A stretch of DNA of 64,000 nucleotides from an uncultured Clostridia bacterium (GCA_946547105.1 CAMNOV010000001.1:1-64000); one strand, 5' to 3'. Counted from the stretch's first letter, positions 20,247-31,453 are shown. Program-made: numbers and translations. Notes: generated from the letters alone by a model not told the origin.

Positions 20247-21443
20247 TCAGCCGACGATATCGCGGGTGTCGCGCGCAATGACAAGCTCTTCGTTCGTGGG
20301 GATGACGAAAACCTTAACAGGGGAGTCCTCGGTGGAGATCATGATGTCCTGGCCGCGGGTGGCGTTGGCCTCGGGATTGACCTTCACGCCGAGATAGCCG
20401 AAGTACTTGCAGATCTCTGCGCGGGCGGTCTGATCGTTTTCGCCGACGCCGGCCGTGAAGATGATGGCATCCACACCGTTCATCGCGGCAGCATAGGAAC
20501 CGGCGACCTTGGCGACCCAGTAGTAGAACATGTCCAGAGCGAGGCTTGCGCGCTCGTTGCCTTCTTCGGCAGCCTTGCCCAGATCGCGGAAGTCGGAGGA
20601 AACGCCGGAAATGCCGAGCACGCCGGACTTCTTGTTGAGGATGTTCAGCATCTCATCAATGCTGTAGCCATACTTGTTCATCAGGAACTGGATGACGCCG
20701 GCGTCGAGATCGCCGCAGCGGGTGCCCATCGGCAGACCGACCAGCGGAGTAAAGCCCATGGAGGTATCGACGACCTTGCCGTTCTTCACAGCGGCCAGGG
20801 AGGAACCATTGCCCATGTGGCAGGAGATGATCTTCAGCTCTTCAATGGGCTTGCCCATCATTTCAGCGCAGCGGGCGGAAACATAGCGGTGGGAGGTGCC
20901 GTGGAAACCGTAGCGGCGGATCCCGTCGTTTTCGTAATATTCATAAGGAACGGCATACATGAAAGCCTTGCTGGGCATGGTCTGATGGAAGGCGGTGTCG
21001 AACACGGCGACCATCGGAACGTCGCCCATCACGTCACGGCAGGCGTTGATGCCTGTGATGTTGGCGGGGTTGTGAAGGGGAGCGAAGGGGATGCACTCCT
21101 TGATCGCGTCAAGAACCTCGTCGTTGATCAGAACGGAGCTGGCAAACTTTTCACCGCCATGGACCACACGATGGCCGACAGCGTCGATCTCTTTCATCGA
21201 AGCGACAACGCCGTATTCAGCGCTGGTCAGCTTGTCAATGACAGCAGCGATCGCCTCGGAATGAGTGGGCATCGGAACATCCTCGTTGAACACGGGCTTG
21301 TCGCCGACCAGCGGGGTGTGCTTCAGATGGCCGTCAATGCCGATGCGTTCGCACAGGCCCTTGGCCATCAGCTGCTCGTTTTCCATGTCGATCAGCTGAT
21401 ACTTCAGAGAGGAGCTGCCAGCGTTGATAACAAGAATTTTCAT
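20247..21443 (-). CDS. ackA: Acetate kinase
   Basis: [50 protein letters not shown]. Confidence 0.97.
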   Translation of the reverse strand: MKILVINAGSSSLKYQLIDMENEQLMAKGLCERIGIDGHLKHTPLVGDKPVFNEDVPMPTHSEAIAAVIDKLTSAEYGVVASMKEIDAVGHRVVHGGEKFASSVLINDEVLDAIKECIPFAPLHNPANITGINACRDVMGDVPMVAVFDTAFHQTMPSKAFMYAVPYEYYENDGIRRYGFHGTSHRYVSARCAEMMGKPIEELKIISCHMGNGSSLAAVKNGKVVDTSMGFTPLVGLPMGTRCGDLDAGVIQFLMNKYGYSIDEMLNILNKKSGVLGISGVSSDFRDLGKAAEEGNERASLALDMFYYWVAKVAGSYAAAMNGVDAIIFTAGVGENDQTARAEICKYFGYLGVKVNPEANATRGQDIMISTEDSPVKVFVIPTNEELVIARDTRDIVG

Positions 21444-21553
21444 GGATTTCTTTCCTTTCTATTGTAAAAATCACTGGTTTTCTGTACAATAGCATTAACC
21501 TTATTTATTCTAATACAAATACGGAAAAAAGCAAGAGTTTTTTGGAGCAAAGC

Positions 21554-22747
21554 ATGAGCGTGATCGGCATCGTCGCGGAATACAACCCCTTTCATCTGGG
21601 GCATGAATATCATATACGCCGCTCAAAAGAAATCAAGAGCGAGGACAGCGCCGTCGTCTGCGTTATGTCCGGTGATTTCGTTCAAAGGGGCGAAGCTGCT
21701 TGCTTTTCCAAGTTCGCACGCGCGGAAGCAGCCTGCCGCTGCGGCGCAGACCTTGTGATCGAACTGCCGCTGCCCTGGTGCCTGTCTTCGGCGGAAGGCT
21801 TTGCACGAGGCGCAGTCTTTCTGTTGGATGCCCTCGGCTGTGATACGATCAGCTTCGGCAGCGAAGCAGGAGATCTGCCTTCTCTGAAATTGTTGGCGGA
21901 GCTCCTTTCACATAATGAAATCAAAGATCAAATCAAATCCGTTCTGACTGCTCATCCCAATATGAGCTATGCGAGCGCCAGGCAGCAAGCGATTCAAGCC
22001 CGATGCGGAGATCATGCAAATCTGCTGGAAACGCCCAACAATATCCTGGCCGTTGAATATCTTAAAGCGATCCGCCGCCTGGCTTCCGGAATGAAACCGA
22101 TGACGGTTCAGCGTTTCGGCAGTGCGCACGACGGGAAAGGAGATAAACTGAGATCCGCCACAGAGCTGCGCTCCATGCTGCGCAACGGGGAGAGTATTGC
22201 AAGCGATATCCCCGCCGCAGCGGCTGATGTCTTTGCTCGAGAGCTAGAATATGGCAGGGACATAGCCCGCCTTGATCTTTTGGAAAGTGCCATACTTTCC
22301 AGACTTCGCCTGTTGCCCGTCGAGACTTATGATCGTCTGCCCGACGCGTCCGACGGTCTTGGACGGAGGCTTTGTCATGCCGCGTACGAAGAACCGGGTC
22401 TTGAGTCTTTGATAGAAACGGTCAAATCTAAGCGTTACGCCATGTCACGCATTCGCCGCATGATCTGCTGCGCTGCTCTTGGCATCGACAAAGATATGGC
22501 AAATGGTCTGCCGCCCTATGCCCGGGTGCTTACCGCCAATGAGCGCGGCCGGGAACAGCTTCATCGCCTGCGCGGAAAGTCGATCCCAATTCTCACGAAG
22601 CCTGCTGCCGTGCGGGAATTGGACGAAAACGCGCTAAGGATCTTTTCTCTTGGCTCCGCCGCGCATGATTTGCTCGTGCTTGGATCAACGGCCAATGAGG
22701 CACGCCGCGGTGGCCTTGACTGGACGACAAGCCCGAAGATCCTATAA
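21554..22747 (+). CDS. tmcAL: tRNA(Met) cytidine acetate ligase (TmcAL, YlbM family)
   Basis: VIGIVAEYNPFHLGHEYHI, MSGDFVQRGEAA. Confidence 0.92.
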   Translation: MSVIGIVAEYNPFHLGHEYHIRRSKEIKSEDSAVVCVMSGDFVQRGEAACFSKFARAEAACRCGADLVIELPLPWCLSSAEGFARGAVFLLDALGCDTISFGSEAGDLPSLKLLAELLSHNEIKDQIKSVLTAHPNMSYASARQQAIQARCGDHANLLETPNNILAVEYLKAIRRLASGMKPMTVQRFGSAHDGKGDKLRSATELRSMLRNGESIASDIPAAAADVFARELEYGRDIARLDLLESAILSRLRLLPVETYDRLPDASDGLGRRLCHAAYEEPGLESLIETVKSKRYAMSRIRRMICCAALGIDKDMANGLPPYARVLTANERGREQLHRLRGKSIPILTKPAAVRELDENALRIFSLGSAAHDLLVLGSTANEARRGGLDWTTSPKIL

Positions 22748-22776
22748 TTTACTTTTGATTTCCCGCGTGTTATAAT
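22748..22776 (+). promoter_or_regulatory. Promoter for prfA operon
   Basis: TTTACT-17 nt-TATAAT. Confidence 0.65.
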
Positions 22777-22795
22777 CACTGCTTGAGGGATCGCA

Positions 22796-23862
<1,067 letters not shown>

Positions 23863-23866
<4 letters not shown>

Positions 23867-25071
23867 AGACTTGTATTTTTACCGAACAGATCGCCGCATG
23901 TGCAGAAGTGCTGAAAAAAGGCGGTCTGCTTGCCGTACCGACGGAGACGGTTTACGGACTTGCCGCCAACGGTTTGGATGCAGCGGCCGTCGATAAGATC
24001 TATGCAGTCAAAGGCCGGCCGTCAGTCAAGCCGCTGTCTTTGATGGTTCCCGGTCCGGAGGCAATGGATCAGTATTGTGACGATGTTCCGGATGCGGCAA
24101 GAGTACTGGCAGAAACATTCTGGCCCGGTCCGCTGACGATCGTATTGAAGTCGAAGGAACTTATTCCGTCCATCGTGCGCGCAGGAGGGGATACGATCGG
24201 TCTTCGTTGTCCGGATCATCCGCTGACGCTTGCCGTGCTGAGAGAATCCGGATTGCCTCTTGCGGCGCCATCTGCCAATCCCTCCGGTCAACCGAGCCCA
24301 AAAACGGCACAGGATGTAATGCGATATTTTGAAGGGCAAATCGATGCGGTTCTGGACGGCGGTCCCTGCGGCATCGGCACCGAATCTACGATCATTTCGC
24401 TTGCAGATACGCCTTACCGGATCCTTCGCCAGGGCGCTTTGCCGGCAGAAGCAATTGCCGACGTGCTGGTTGAACATATGACGATCTTCGGCATCACCGG
24501 CGGCAGCGGCAGCGGCAAGACAACCGCGCTGCAAGTTCTTCGTGAAATGGGCGCGCTTGTTGTTGACGCAGACGCCGTCTACCACGAACTGCTGAAAAGC
24601 GATCCTGCGCTTCTGCATGCGATCAACGCGCGTTTTCCCGGGACGGTATCCAATGGCGCCCTGGATCGCAAAGCGCTTGCTGAGGCTGTTTTCAGAGATT
24701 CTGCCGCTTTGGAGGAGCTCAGTCGGCTGACGCATCCCGCCGTGATCAAAGAAACAAAACGCAGACTTCGCGAACATGCACTGAGCGGTGGAAAGCTGGC
24801 CGCGATCGACGCCATCGGGCTGATAGGCAGCGGGCTGGACGAGCTCTGTGACCGGACCTTTGCTGTTTTGGCAGACCGGGAAACAAGACTGGGACGCATC
24901 ATGGCTCGGGACGGACTGTCGCGTGAACAGGCAGAAGCGCGGATCTCAGCGCAGTTGCCCGATGATTATTTTGTCTCTCATTGCAGCGAAATTCTGTTGA
25001 ACAATGCTTCCGAAGAAGCTTTTCGTTACCGATGCAAAACTATTTTTATGGAGGATATACAACATGGATGA
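23863..25071 (+). CDS. Fusion of threonylcarbamoyl-AMP synthase (TsaC/Sua5 YrdC domain) and dephospho-CoA kinase (CoaE)
   Basis: N-term GGLLAVPTETVYGLAANG...KGRPSVKPLSLM...APSANPSGQPSPKT; C-term IFGITGGSGSGKTTALQVLREMGALVVDADAVYHEL...LTHPAVIKE. Confidence 0.9.
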
Positions 25072-26443
25072 TCTGAGAAGCAATCTGTTTTATGAAAAGA
25101 AAAACGGCTATGATCTGATCGGCACAGAGGAACGCCTGGCGGTTGAGGATTACTGCGTAGGCTATATGGATTATCTGAACCGCTCTCGCATGGAGCGTGA
25201 GGCGGTCATCAACGCCATTGAACTGGCAAAGAAGAACGGCTTTGTCGAATATCACTTCGGCATGGAGCTTAAGCCCGGCACGAAGATCTATTACAACAAC
25301 CGCAGCAAGGCGCTTATTCTGGCCGTTATCGGCAAAAAGAGCCTGGCCGAAGGTGCCGTCATCGCCGGCGCGCACGTTGATTCTCCGCGCATCGATCTGA
25401 AGCAGGTCACGCTCTACGAGCAGGACGAGATGTGCTACTTCAAGACGCACTACTACGGCGGCATCAAGAAGTATCAGTGGGTCACCATCCCGCTGGAGCT
25501 GCACGGCGCCGTTGCACTGAAAAACGGCGAGGTCGTCGACGTGGTGATCGGCCGCGAACCGAACGAGCCCAAGTTCATTATCACCGATCTGCTGCCGCAT
25601 CTGGCCAAGGATCAGATGACCAAGACGCTGGCTGAGGGCATCACAGGCGAAGGCCTGAACATCCTGATCGGCTCCGCTCCTTATGCTGACGAGGGCAAGG
25701 ACCGCGTCAAGCTCGCCGTGATGAGTATCCTCAACGACATGTACGGCATCACGGAAGAGGATTTCCTGTCTGCCGAACTGTCCGCCGTTCCCGCATTCGA
25801 CGTCAGCGAGATCGGTCTCGACCGCTCCCTGATCGGCGGCTACGGCCAGGACGACCGAGTCTGCGCCTATGCAGAGCTGAAGGCTCTGTTTGACGTAACG
25901 GATCCGGAGCGTACCTGCGTGTGCATTCTGGCCGATAAGGAAGAGACCGGTTCTGACGGCGTGACCGGCATGCAGAGCGCCGCCTTCGACTGTTTCATGG
26001 AAGATCTTTGCGCTACACAAGGTGTTGCGATGCGCCATTGCTATGCCAACAGCTTCTGCGTTTCCGCAGACGTGAGCAACGCCTTTGATCCGCTTTATCC
26101 CGAAGTTTCCGAGAAGCGCAGCGAGTCCATGATCAACTACGGCGTGAGCATCTGCAAGTTTACCGGTTCCCGCGGTAAGGGCGGCACGAGCGACGCCAGC
26201 GCCGAGCTGGTCGCCTATCTCCGCCGGCTTTTCGCCGAAAACGGCGTCGTCTGGCAGATGGCTGAGCTTGGCAAGGTTGATCAGGGCGGCGGCGGCACGA
26301 TCGCCAAGTACATGGCCAACCGTAACATCGACACCATCGACGCCGGCACTCCGGTGCTGAGCATGCATGCGCCCTTCGAGGTCACCAGTAAGTTCGACTG
26401 CTACATGACCTATAAAGCCGTTCTGACGGCATATAAAGGCTGA
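25064..26443 (+). CDS. M18 family aminopeptidase
   Basis: MDDLRSNLFYEKKNGYD, AGAHVDSPRIDLK, DKEETGSDGVTG, GGGGTIAKYMAN. Confidence 0.92.
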   Translation: MDDLRSNLFYEKKNGYDLIGTEERLAVEDYCVGYMDYLNRSRMEREAVINAIELAKKNGFVEYHFGMELKPGTKIYYNNRSKALILAVIGKKSLAEGAVIAGAHVDSPRIDLKQVTLYEQDEMCYFKTHYYGGIKKYQWVTIPLELHGAVALKNGEVVDVVIGREPNEPKFIITDLLPHLAKDQMTKTLAEGITGEGLNILIGSAPYADEGKDRVKLAVMSILNDMYGITEEDFLSAELSAVPAFDVSEIGLDRSLIGGYGQDDRVCAYAELKALFDVTDPERTCVCILADKEETGSDGVTGMQSAAFDCFMEDLCATQGVAMRHCYANSFCVSADVSNAFDPLYPEVSEKRSESMINYGVSICKFTGSRGKGGTSDASAELVAYLRRLFAENGVVWQMAELGKVDQGGGGTIAKYMANRNIDTIDAGTPVLSMHAPFEVTSKFDCYMTYKAVLTAYKG

Positions 26444-26467
26444 TTTAAGACTGAATACCCAATCAAA

Positions 26468-26504
26468 GAAGAAACCGCTGAGATAATTCTCAGCGGTTTC
26501 TTTA
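26468..26504. terminator. Bidirectional terminator between convergent genes
   Basis: gaaaccgctgag-ataatt-ctcagcggtttcttt. Confidence 0.85.
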
Positions 26505-26966
26505 TGTCAGCAGTTCATAAAGGTTCTTTATTGCCTTATTTGAAATGATCGAAAAACATATATGAAAGAACAGAATGCCGAAAACACACATAGCTGCCGC
26601 AACCAATGTCGGCATTGGGTGATGAGAAAGGAAAAAGGAGAGAATAAAAAACAGGAATGCAAATGCGAGCCAAAGCATGGCGAAAACACGGATAAAGCGA
26701 ACAGGCCTCACATCCAGATCAATTTGTACAGAATCATCATTTTTGATGATCCTTCCTTTGATTTCGATCAAGAAGTTTCGTGCCATCTCTACGGGCATGT
26801 TATAAATGACAAATTCAGGGGCTTCAATTGTGCCGAAGAACAAAAGGTTCCTGTTTCTGATTTGAGATACGGATTTTGCTTCATCCGTTATGGAACGCAT
26901 CGTATGCAGGATCATCTCAACCGATTGATTGCTGATAATATTGACGCGGCGTCTGGGCTGAAACAT
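26502..26966 (-). CDS. Hypothetical membrane protein, two predicted TMs
   Basis: ATG at 26966 preceded by gaggtg SD; hydrophobic VFAMLWLAFAFLFFILSFFL and TLVAAAMCVFGILFFHICFSII; promoter at 26997-27025 (minus). Confidence 0.7.
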   Translation of the reverse strand: MFQPRRRVNIISNQSVEMILHTMRSITDEAKSVSQIRNRNLLFFGTIEAPEFVIYNMPVEMARNFLIEIKGRIIKNDDSVQIDLDVRPVRFIRVFAMLWLAFAFLFFILSFFLSHHPMPTLVAAAMCVFGILFFHICFSIISNKAIKNLYELLT

Positions 26967-26996
26967 GACAATCACCTCATAGCTATTCTTTCATGA

Positions 26997-27025
26997 ATTA
27001 TATCAAACCTAAAGCTTATATACAA
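26997..27025 (-). promoter_or_regulatory. Promoter for the minus-strand membrane protein
   Basis: Minus strand TTGTAT-17 nt-TATAAT. Confidence 0.6.
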
Positions 27026-27060
27026 GTATGGGTGGTTAAACTAACCGGGAGGTGATTAAT

Positions 27061-27708
27061 TTGGACGAAATCAAAGAACTGGGATCAAGCCGATCGGGGA
27101 ACATTCACTGTCTGACCATCGTCGGACAGATCGAAGGGCATCAGGTGCTTCCCGACGATACGAAATCGACAAAATACGAACACGTGCTGCCACTGATCGC
27201 CGCCATCGAGGAATCGCCGGAAATCCATGGTCTTCTGATCCTGCTCAATACGATGGGCGGGGACGTAGAAGCAGGGCTGGCCATTGCAGAGCTGATCGCC
27301 GGCATGAAGAAACCGAACGTTTCGCTGGTCCTCGGCGGCGGTCATTCCATCGGTGTTCCGCTGGCTGTCGCAGCACAGAAGAGCATGATCGCGCCTTCGG
27401 CCGCCATGACGATCCATCCGGTGCGCCTGAACGGCGTCGTGATCGGCGTGCCTCAGACCTATAACTATTTCAATCGCATCCAGGAACGCATCGTCCGATT
27501 TGTCACCGATCATTCCGCCATCTCCCGGGAAGAGTACCTGCGCCTGATGACAAACACTGACGAGCTGGCCAACGATGTCGGCAGCGTGATCTATGGCGAC
27601 GAGGCGGTGGGGAAGGGACTGATCGACCAGATCGGCACGCTGGCGGACGCGCTGGCATATCTGCACGGCCGGATCGGCGATGCACATGGTGAGGAATCGG
27701 GTGCTTGA
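27061..27708 (+). CDS. tepA: ClpP-family serine protease TepA (YmfB-like)
   Basis: LLILLNTMGGDVEAGLAIAELI, GGGHSIGVPLA, MTIHPVRLNG; gggaggtga SD fits the TTG at 27061. Confidence 0.88.
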   Translation: MDEIKELGSSRSGNIHCLTIVGQIEGHQVLPDDTKSTKYEHVLPLIAAIEESPEIHGLLILLNTMGGDVEAGLAIAELIAGMKKPNVSLVLGGGHSIGVPLAVAAQKSMIAPSAAMTIHPVRLNGVVIGVPQTYNYFNRIQERIVRFVTDHSAISREEYLRLMTNTDELANDVGSVIYGDEAVGKGLIDQIGTLADALAYLHGRIGDAHGEESGA

Positions 27709-27733
27709 TTTATAGGTACCGTTGCGGTATACT
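27705..27733 (+). promoter_or_regulatory. Promoter for CYTH / DUF3298 pair
   Basis: TTGATT-17 nt-TATACT; -35 overlaps the tepA stop codon. Confidence 0.6.
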
Positions 27734-27766
27734 ATCACGCAAAGCCACAGAAAGCCGAGGACTGTT

Positions 27767-28288
27767 ATGAATAACGCAACACCTTATGAAATCGAACGAA
27801 AATTTTTGATCCGGATGCCGGATCTTGCATGGCTCGCTTCCGCCTCTGAACGATCCCACATCCTTCAGACCTATCTTCTGCCGGCACAGAAGGGAGCCAG
27901 CGAACGTGTCCGCAGCCGCGAAACAAACGGCAGGATCGTCTATACGCATACGCAAAAATCACGCATTTCGGACATGCGAAGGATCGAGATCGAACGGGAA
28001 ATCGGTCGGGAAGAATACGAAAGCCTGCTTCTCAGAGCTGACCCCGAACGCTCTGTGATCGAAAAGGACCGTTATTGCCTTCGTGAAGGAGAATACCTTT
28101 ACGAAATCGACGTATATCCGTTCTGGAGCAGGCAGGCCGTTTTGGAAATCGAGCTGACCGATGAAAGCCAGTCCTTCCCCTGGCCGGAGCAGATCATCTG
28201 CCTTCGTGAGGTGACAGACGACCACCGGTACACCAATTCCGCTCTTGCCCGCAGTATCCCGGACGAAGAAGCGCAGAAAGAGGAATGA
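27767..28288 (+). CDS. CYTH domain-containing protein
   Basis: YEIERKFLIR (ExExK), IEIEREI, YEIDVYPF, LEIELTDE. Confidence 0.9.
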   Translation: MNNATPYEIERKFLIRMPDLAWLASASERSHILQTYLLPAQKGASERVRSRETNGRIVYTHTQKSRISDMRRIEIEREIGREEYESLLLRADPERSVIEKDRYCLREGEYLYEIDVYPFWSRQAVLEIELTDESQSFPWPEQIICLREVTDDHRYTNSALARSIPDEEAQKEE

Positions 28289-29580
28289 AAATGAAAAGAA
28301 TAATAGCCATACTTCTGACTCTTACCATAACAGTAGGACTGTCCGCCTGTGGGCGCGAGGAGATCGCTCCCAGCGAAACGCGGAACACTCCGGCCCCTGC
28401 TGTCGAGACCGAGCCGGCGCCCACGCCCTTTGTCCCGGACCCACAGATCCTGGAAGCGCTGGGAGAGCCCGTCGTCCTCAATATCCGCAATATCACGGAG
28501 ACTTTTCCGGCTCCCGATGATGCAGAGCGCGTGATCCTGACCTTCGGCTATGACGACGTTGACGTCTATCTGGAATCCAACGCGGCAGCCGCCGAGGCGA
28601 TCAATCAGGCGCTTGCGATGCAGGATGAGATTTATTATTCCGGGACCGGCAACGGCGACGGCATCAACTCCGTGCTTGAACTGGCCATGGATAACTACGC
28701 GCTGATCCAGGAGCATGACGCCGGACTCAACATGGACTTTTCCTGCATGCGTACCGCCTACGTCGACCGGGCAGATAATCGCGTGATTTCTCTGCGCTAT
28801 CGCGTCAACAGCTATACCGGCGGGGCGCACGGGCTCTATTTTGATCGCGCATATGTCTTTGACGCCGTAAGCGGACGCCTTCTGAGCTTTGATGATCTTT
28901 CTGATGACCGTGCAGCTCTGGAACAGCTTCTGCTTGATAAAATGTATGACACGCTGCACAACGACGTGCGTTATAAGCCTGTTTTCGATTATATGACCGC
29001 CTTCAAATCCGATGAGAACTTGGATAGCGAACTGACCGCCCTGTTCCGCGAAGGCTCCTGGACGCTGACGGAAGAAGGGCTGACCGTTTTCTCCGATATC
29101 TATGAGATCGGCAGCTATGCGGATGGCATCGTCCGCTTCACCGTGACTTATGACGAGCTGAGCGGCCTGCTGAAAGAGGAATGGCTTCCCTGCGCACGGA
29201 CCTATGACGGCGAGCTCCGAATCATGGACATCGACGCTCAAGACGGAAAGAACGTTCATCTGCTGGATATGGTCAGCGTTTCTGACGCAGGACAGCAGTT
29301 TCGCGTCTATGCCGAGGGAACCGTGTACGATGTTTCTGTTACCTCCGTAACCTATATCAACGACGATATCGGTTTTTATCAGACGGAGACCCATTGGTAC
29401 TGCAGTTATCTCTCCAACCTCGGCGTACAGGTCGAGACCCTGATCCCGGAGGGAATGCCGGATCTGATGGTCAGCTATCGCGATAAAGCAGGTACAGTCC
29501 ACCACTGCCTGGTCACGGAAAGCGGAGAGGACGGATCCGTGCTGTTGCTCGAGGAAGAGCACGTCGTCGCCGTCGGGTAA
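28285..29580 (+). CDS. Lipoprotein with DUF3298/RsiV-like C-terminal domain
   Basis: Lipobox LTITVGLSAC; VNSYTGGAHGLYFDRAYVFDAVSGRLLSFDDL. Confidence 0.85.
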   Translation: MKMKRIIAILLTLTITVGLSACGREEIAPSETRNTPAPAVETEPAPTPFVPDPQILEALGEPVVLNIRNITETFPAPDDAERVILTFGYDDVDVYLESNAAAAEAINQALAMQDEIYYSGTGNGDGINSVLELAMDNYALIQEHDAGLNMDFSCMRTAYVDRADNRVISLRYRVNSYTGGAHGLYFDRAYVFDAVSGRLLSFDDLSDDRAALEQLLLDKMYDTLHNDVRYKPVFDYMTAFKSDENLDSELTALFREGSWTLTEEGLTVFSDIYEIGSYADGIVRFTVTYDELSGLLKEEWLPCARTYDGELRIMDIDAQDGKNVHLLDMVSVSDAGQQFRVYAEGTVYDVSVTSVTYINDDIGFYQTETHWYCSYLSNLGVQVETLIPEGMPDLMVSYRDKAGTVHHCLVTESGEDGSVLLLEEEHVVAVG

Positions 29581-29590
29581 ACAAGGCAAT

Positions 29591-29623
29591 AAAAAAGCTT
29601 GCGCTTCGGCGCAAGCTTTTTTA
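29591..29623. terminator. Bidirectional terminator between convergent genes
   Basis: aaaaaagcttgcgc-ttcg-gcgcaagctttttt perfect hairpin. Confidence 0.93.
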
Positions 29624-29627
29624 TTGT

Positions 29628-31202
29628 TCAGCCGTACAGCGACCAGGTCTTGCCTGACTGCTGGTAGGTATCGTAGCCGAACTGTTCGCACAAAAGCGCA
29701 TAGCGTTCGACGCGGTTTTCAAGGACGTTTCGATTCAGCCCGTCTTTGAAACGCCAGTGGCCCTCAGCCGGGTCGACCCAGCGAAACTCAAATTCGCAAT
29801 CAGGGTGGCGGGATATGATCTCTTCCTGCTGGCTTTCCGGCACATAGCACATCGTGCAGTAAAAGCGCTTGAGCTCCGGGAGGTCATAGAGGCTGCTGAT
29901 ATCGGTCGGTCCGACGGGGACGTTATTGGCATTTCGCTGGCAGCTGATGTTGAGGTGTTGGAGATGTGTGCAATTTGCTAGCGGAGAAAGATCACTGACG
30001 CGGGCGGAAAACAGCTCCAGGTATTCCAGATTCGGACAATCGGCGATTGGGCTGATGTCGTTGAGCCAGGTGATCGCCAGGATCGCCACCTCCAGCTTCG
30101 GCATATAGCTGAGAAAATCCGCATGAGTGATCAGCGTATGACCAAGGTCGAGATATTTCACGTCTGTGCAGTATTTGAGCGGAGCACTGGTGTTGTCGTT
30201 GACCGATCCGCCGGTCGCCCAGATCATTTCCGTGTCCGTCAGGCAGTGATAGCTGCCGAAGAACACGCGCCAGACGACTTTGATCCCGGGAAAATCGTCC
30301 CGCAGCTGAGCCATGTGTTCATCGTCCACGCCGCAATTGTCCAGCTTCAAATAGTTCAGATTGCGGAAATAGGGGAGAACCGCTCTCAGCTCGTCCAGGC
30401 CTTCGTTGCCGATCTCCAGGTTCTCAAATTCGATGGATTCCGCATCAAGCGAAACAGGCTGGCCGAATAGCTCGGTCTGGTAGTCCAGCCGGATGGCGGA
30501 GCTGGCGGCGCTGAGCCTCATGGCGTCTTCCAGACTCAGCTCGTTTTCACTCTGCGGAATACTCACGGAACTGAGATGCGAAAAGCGCTCGAGCTGTGGG
30601 ATCAGCTGCTGCAGACTGTCCGCATTCAGACCTGTTAAAGTCAAGGTTTCCGTATCATAAGGATAAAGCTCGTCGAGCAGATGCAGAGAATAGCTGATCT
30701 CACAATCGGGACAGGCCTCTTGCAGCGCATCGACGACAGCCCCTTCAGCGATATCCGGCGCAATGGAAATGCTGCGAAGATTTTTCAGCCAACCCGCGTT
30801 CTCGGCGAGAGAGGGAAGATAGGAGGCGTCATCGATCGTCAGCGTTTCCGTCTCCGGATCAAGGGAAAGCGGATCTCCGCCGCCGTCGATCAGCACCGCA
30901 TAGCTGACTTCGACGTCCGGATGTTCCATCATAAAACTCTCGATCGCATCATAGCAGCGGCTGCCGGTGAGATCAAGGCGGACAAGCGCCGAACAATCCA
31001 GCGATTTCAAATCAGATTCGCTGAGAACCGCCTTTAAATCAACTGGCGGTGTTTCCGGAACGTATGGGATATACTCCGTGGCAGCGGGTTTGGATTCATC
31101 TGATGGATCCTGGTCGCTGCGCCCACTGCCCAGGCGAAGATACAGCAGAGTACCCAGCAGCAGGACCAAGGCGATCAATGCGATTTTTTTACCGTATTTC
31201 AT
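29628..31202 (-). CDS. Membrane-anchored leucine-rich-repeat protein of unknown function
   Basis: Single N-terminal TM; LRR units such as LEYLELFSARVSDLSPLANCTHLQHLNISC; 524 aa. Confidence 0.82.
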   Translation of the reverse strand: MKYGKKIALIALVLLLGTLLYLRLGSGRSDQDPSDESKPAATEYIPYVPETPPVDLKAVLSESDLKSLDCSALVRLDLTGSRCYDAIESFMMEHPDVEVSYAVLIDGGGDPLSLDPETETLTIDDASYLPSLAENAGWLKNLRSISIAPDIAEGAVVDALQEACPDCEISYSLHLLDELYPYDTETLTLTGLNADSLQQLIPQLERFSHLSSVSIPQSENELSLEDAMRLSAASSAIRLDYQTELFGQPVSLDAESIEFENLEIGNEGLDELRAVLPYFRNLNYLKLDNCGVDDEHMAQLRDDFPGIKVVWRVFFGSYHCLTDTEMIWATGGSVNDNTSAPLKYCTDVKYLDLGHTLITHADFLSYMPKLEVAILAITWLNDISPIADCPNLEYLELFSARVSDLSPLANCTHLQHLNISCQRNANNVPVGPTDISSLYDLPELKRFYCTMCYVPESQQEEIISRHPDCEFEFRWVDPAEGHWRFKDGLNRNVLENRVERYALLCEQFGYDTYQQSGKTWSLYG

Positions 31203-31243
31203 ATGTTCCTCCGATCACGGGATATTCGTAGGAGAGCTTTCGT

Positions 31244-31272
31244 ATTGTACCACAAAGCGTTCTTGAGGTCAA
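31244..31272 (-). promoter_or_regulatory. Promoter for LRR gene
   Basis: Minus strand TTGACC-17 nt-TACAAT. Confidence 0.65.
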
Positions 31273-31338
31273 TCGTAGGCATTTGACCGATCTGCTCTCA
31301 ATCTTGGTTAAAATTAGCAAAAAAACAAGCAAAAAATT

Positions 31339-31367
31339 GTTGACAACGCCGGTTTGCCGTGGTATTC
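31339..31367 (+). promoter_or_regulatory. Promoter for rplU operon
   Basis: TTGACA-17 nt-TATTCT. Confidence 0.75.
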
Positions 31368-31371
31368 TTTT

Positions 31372-31450
31372 TAAAGCCGCATTGAAGGGGTCCCAAAGTT
31401 GAGGACAACCTCCGCCCCCAGAGCGAGTCCTGTGAAGAGGGAGGATATCT
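31372..31450 (+). promoter_or_regulatory. Putative structured ribosomal-protein L21 leader
   Basis: Leader with complementary segments aggggtcc / gaggac...gtcct and ggggt / ccccc, directly 5' of rplU; Firmicute rplU leaders are a known RNA class, family match not computed. Confidence 0.45.
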
Positions 31451-31453
31451 ACT

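Noticed and set aside
20232-21467. 411-aa plus-strand ORF opposite ackA
   Set aside because: ackA on the minus strand has all family motifs; this is its shadow
26562-26996. 144-aa plus-strand ORF
   Set aside because: No convincing SD; the minus-strand ORF has SD, promoter, TM segments and terminator
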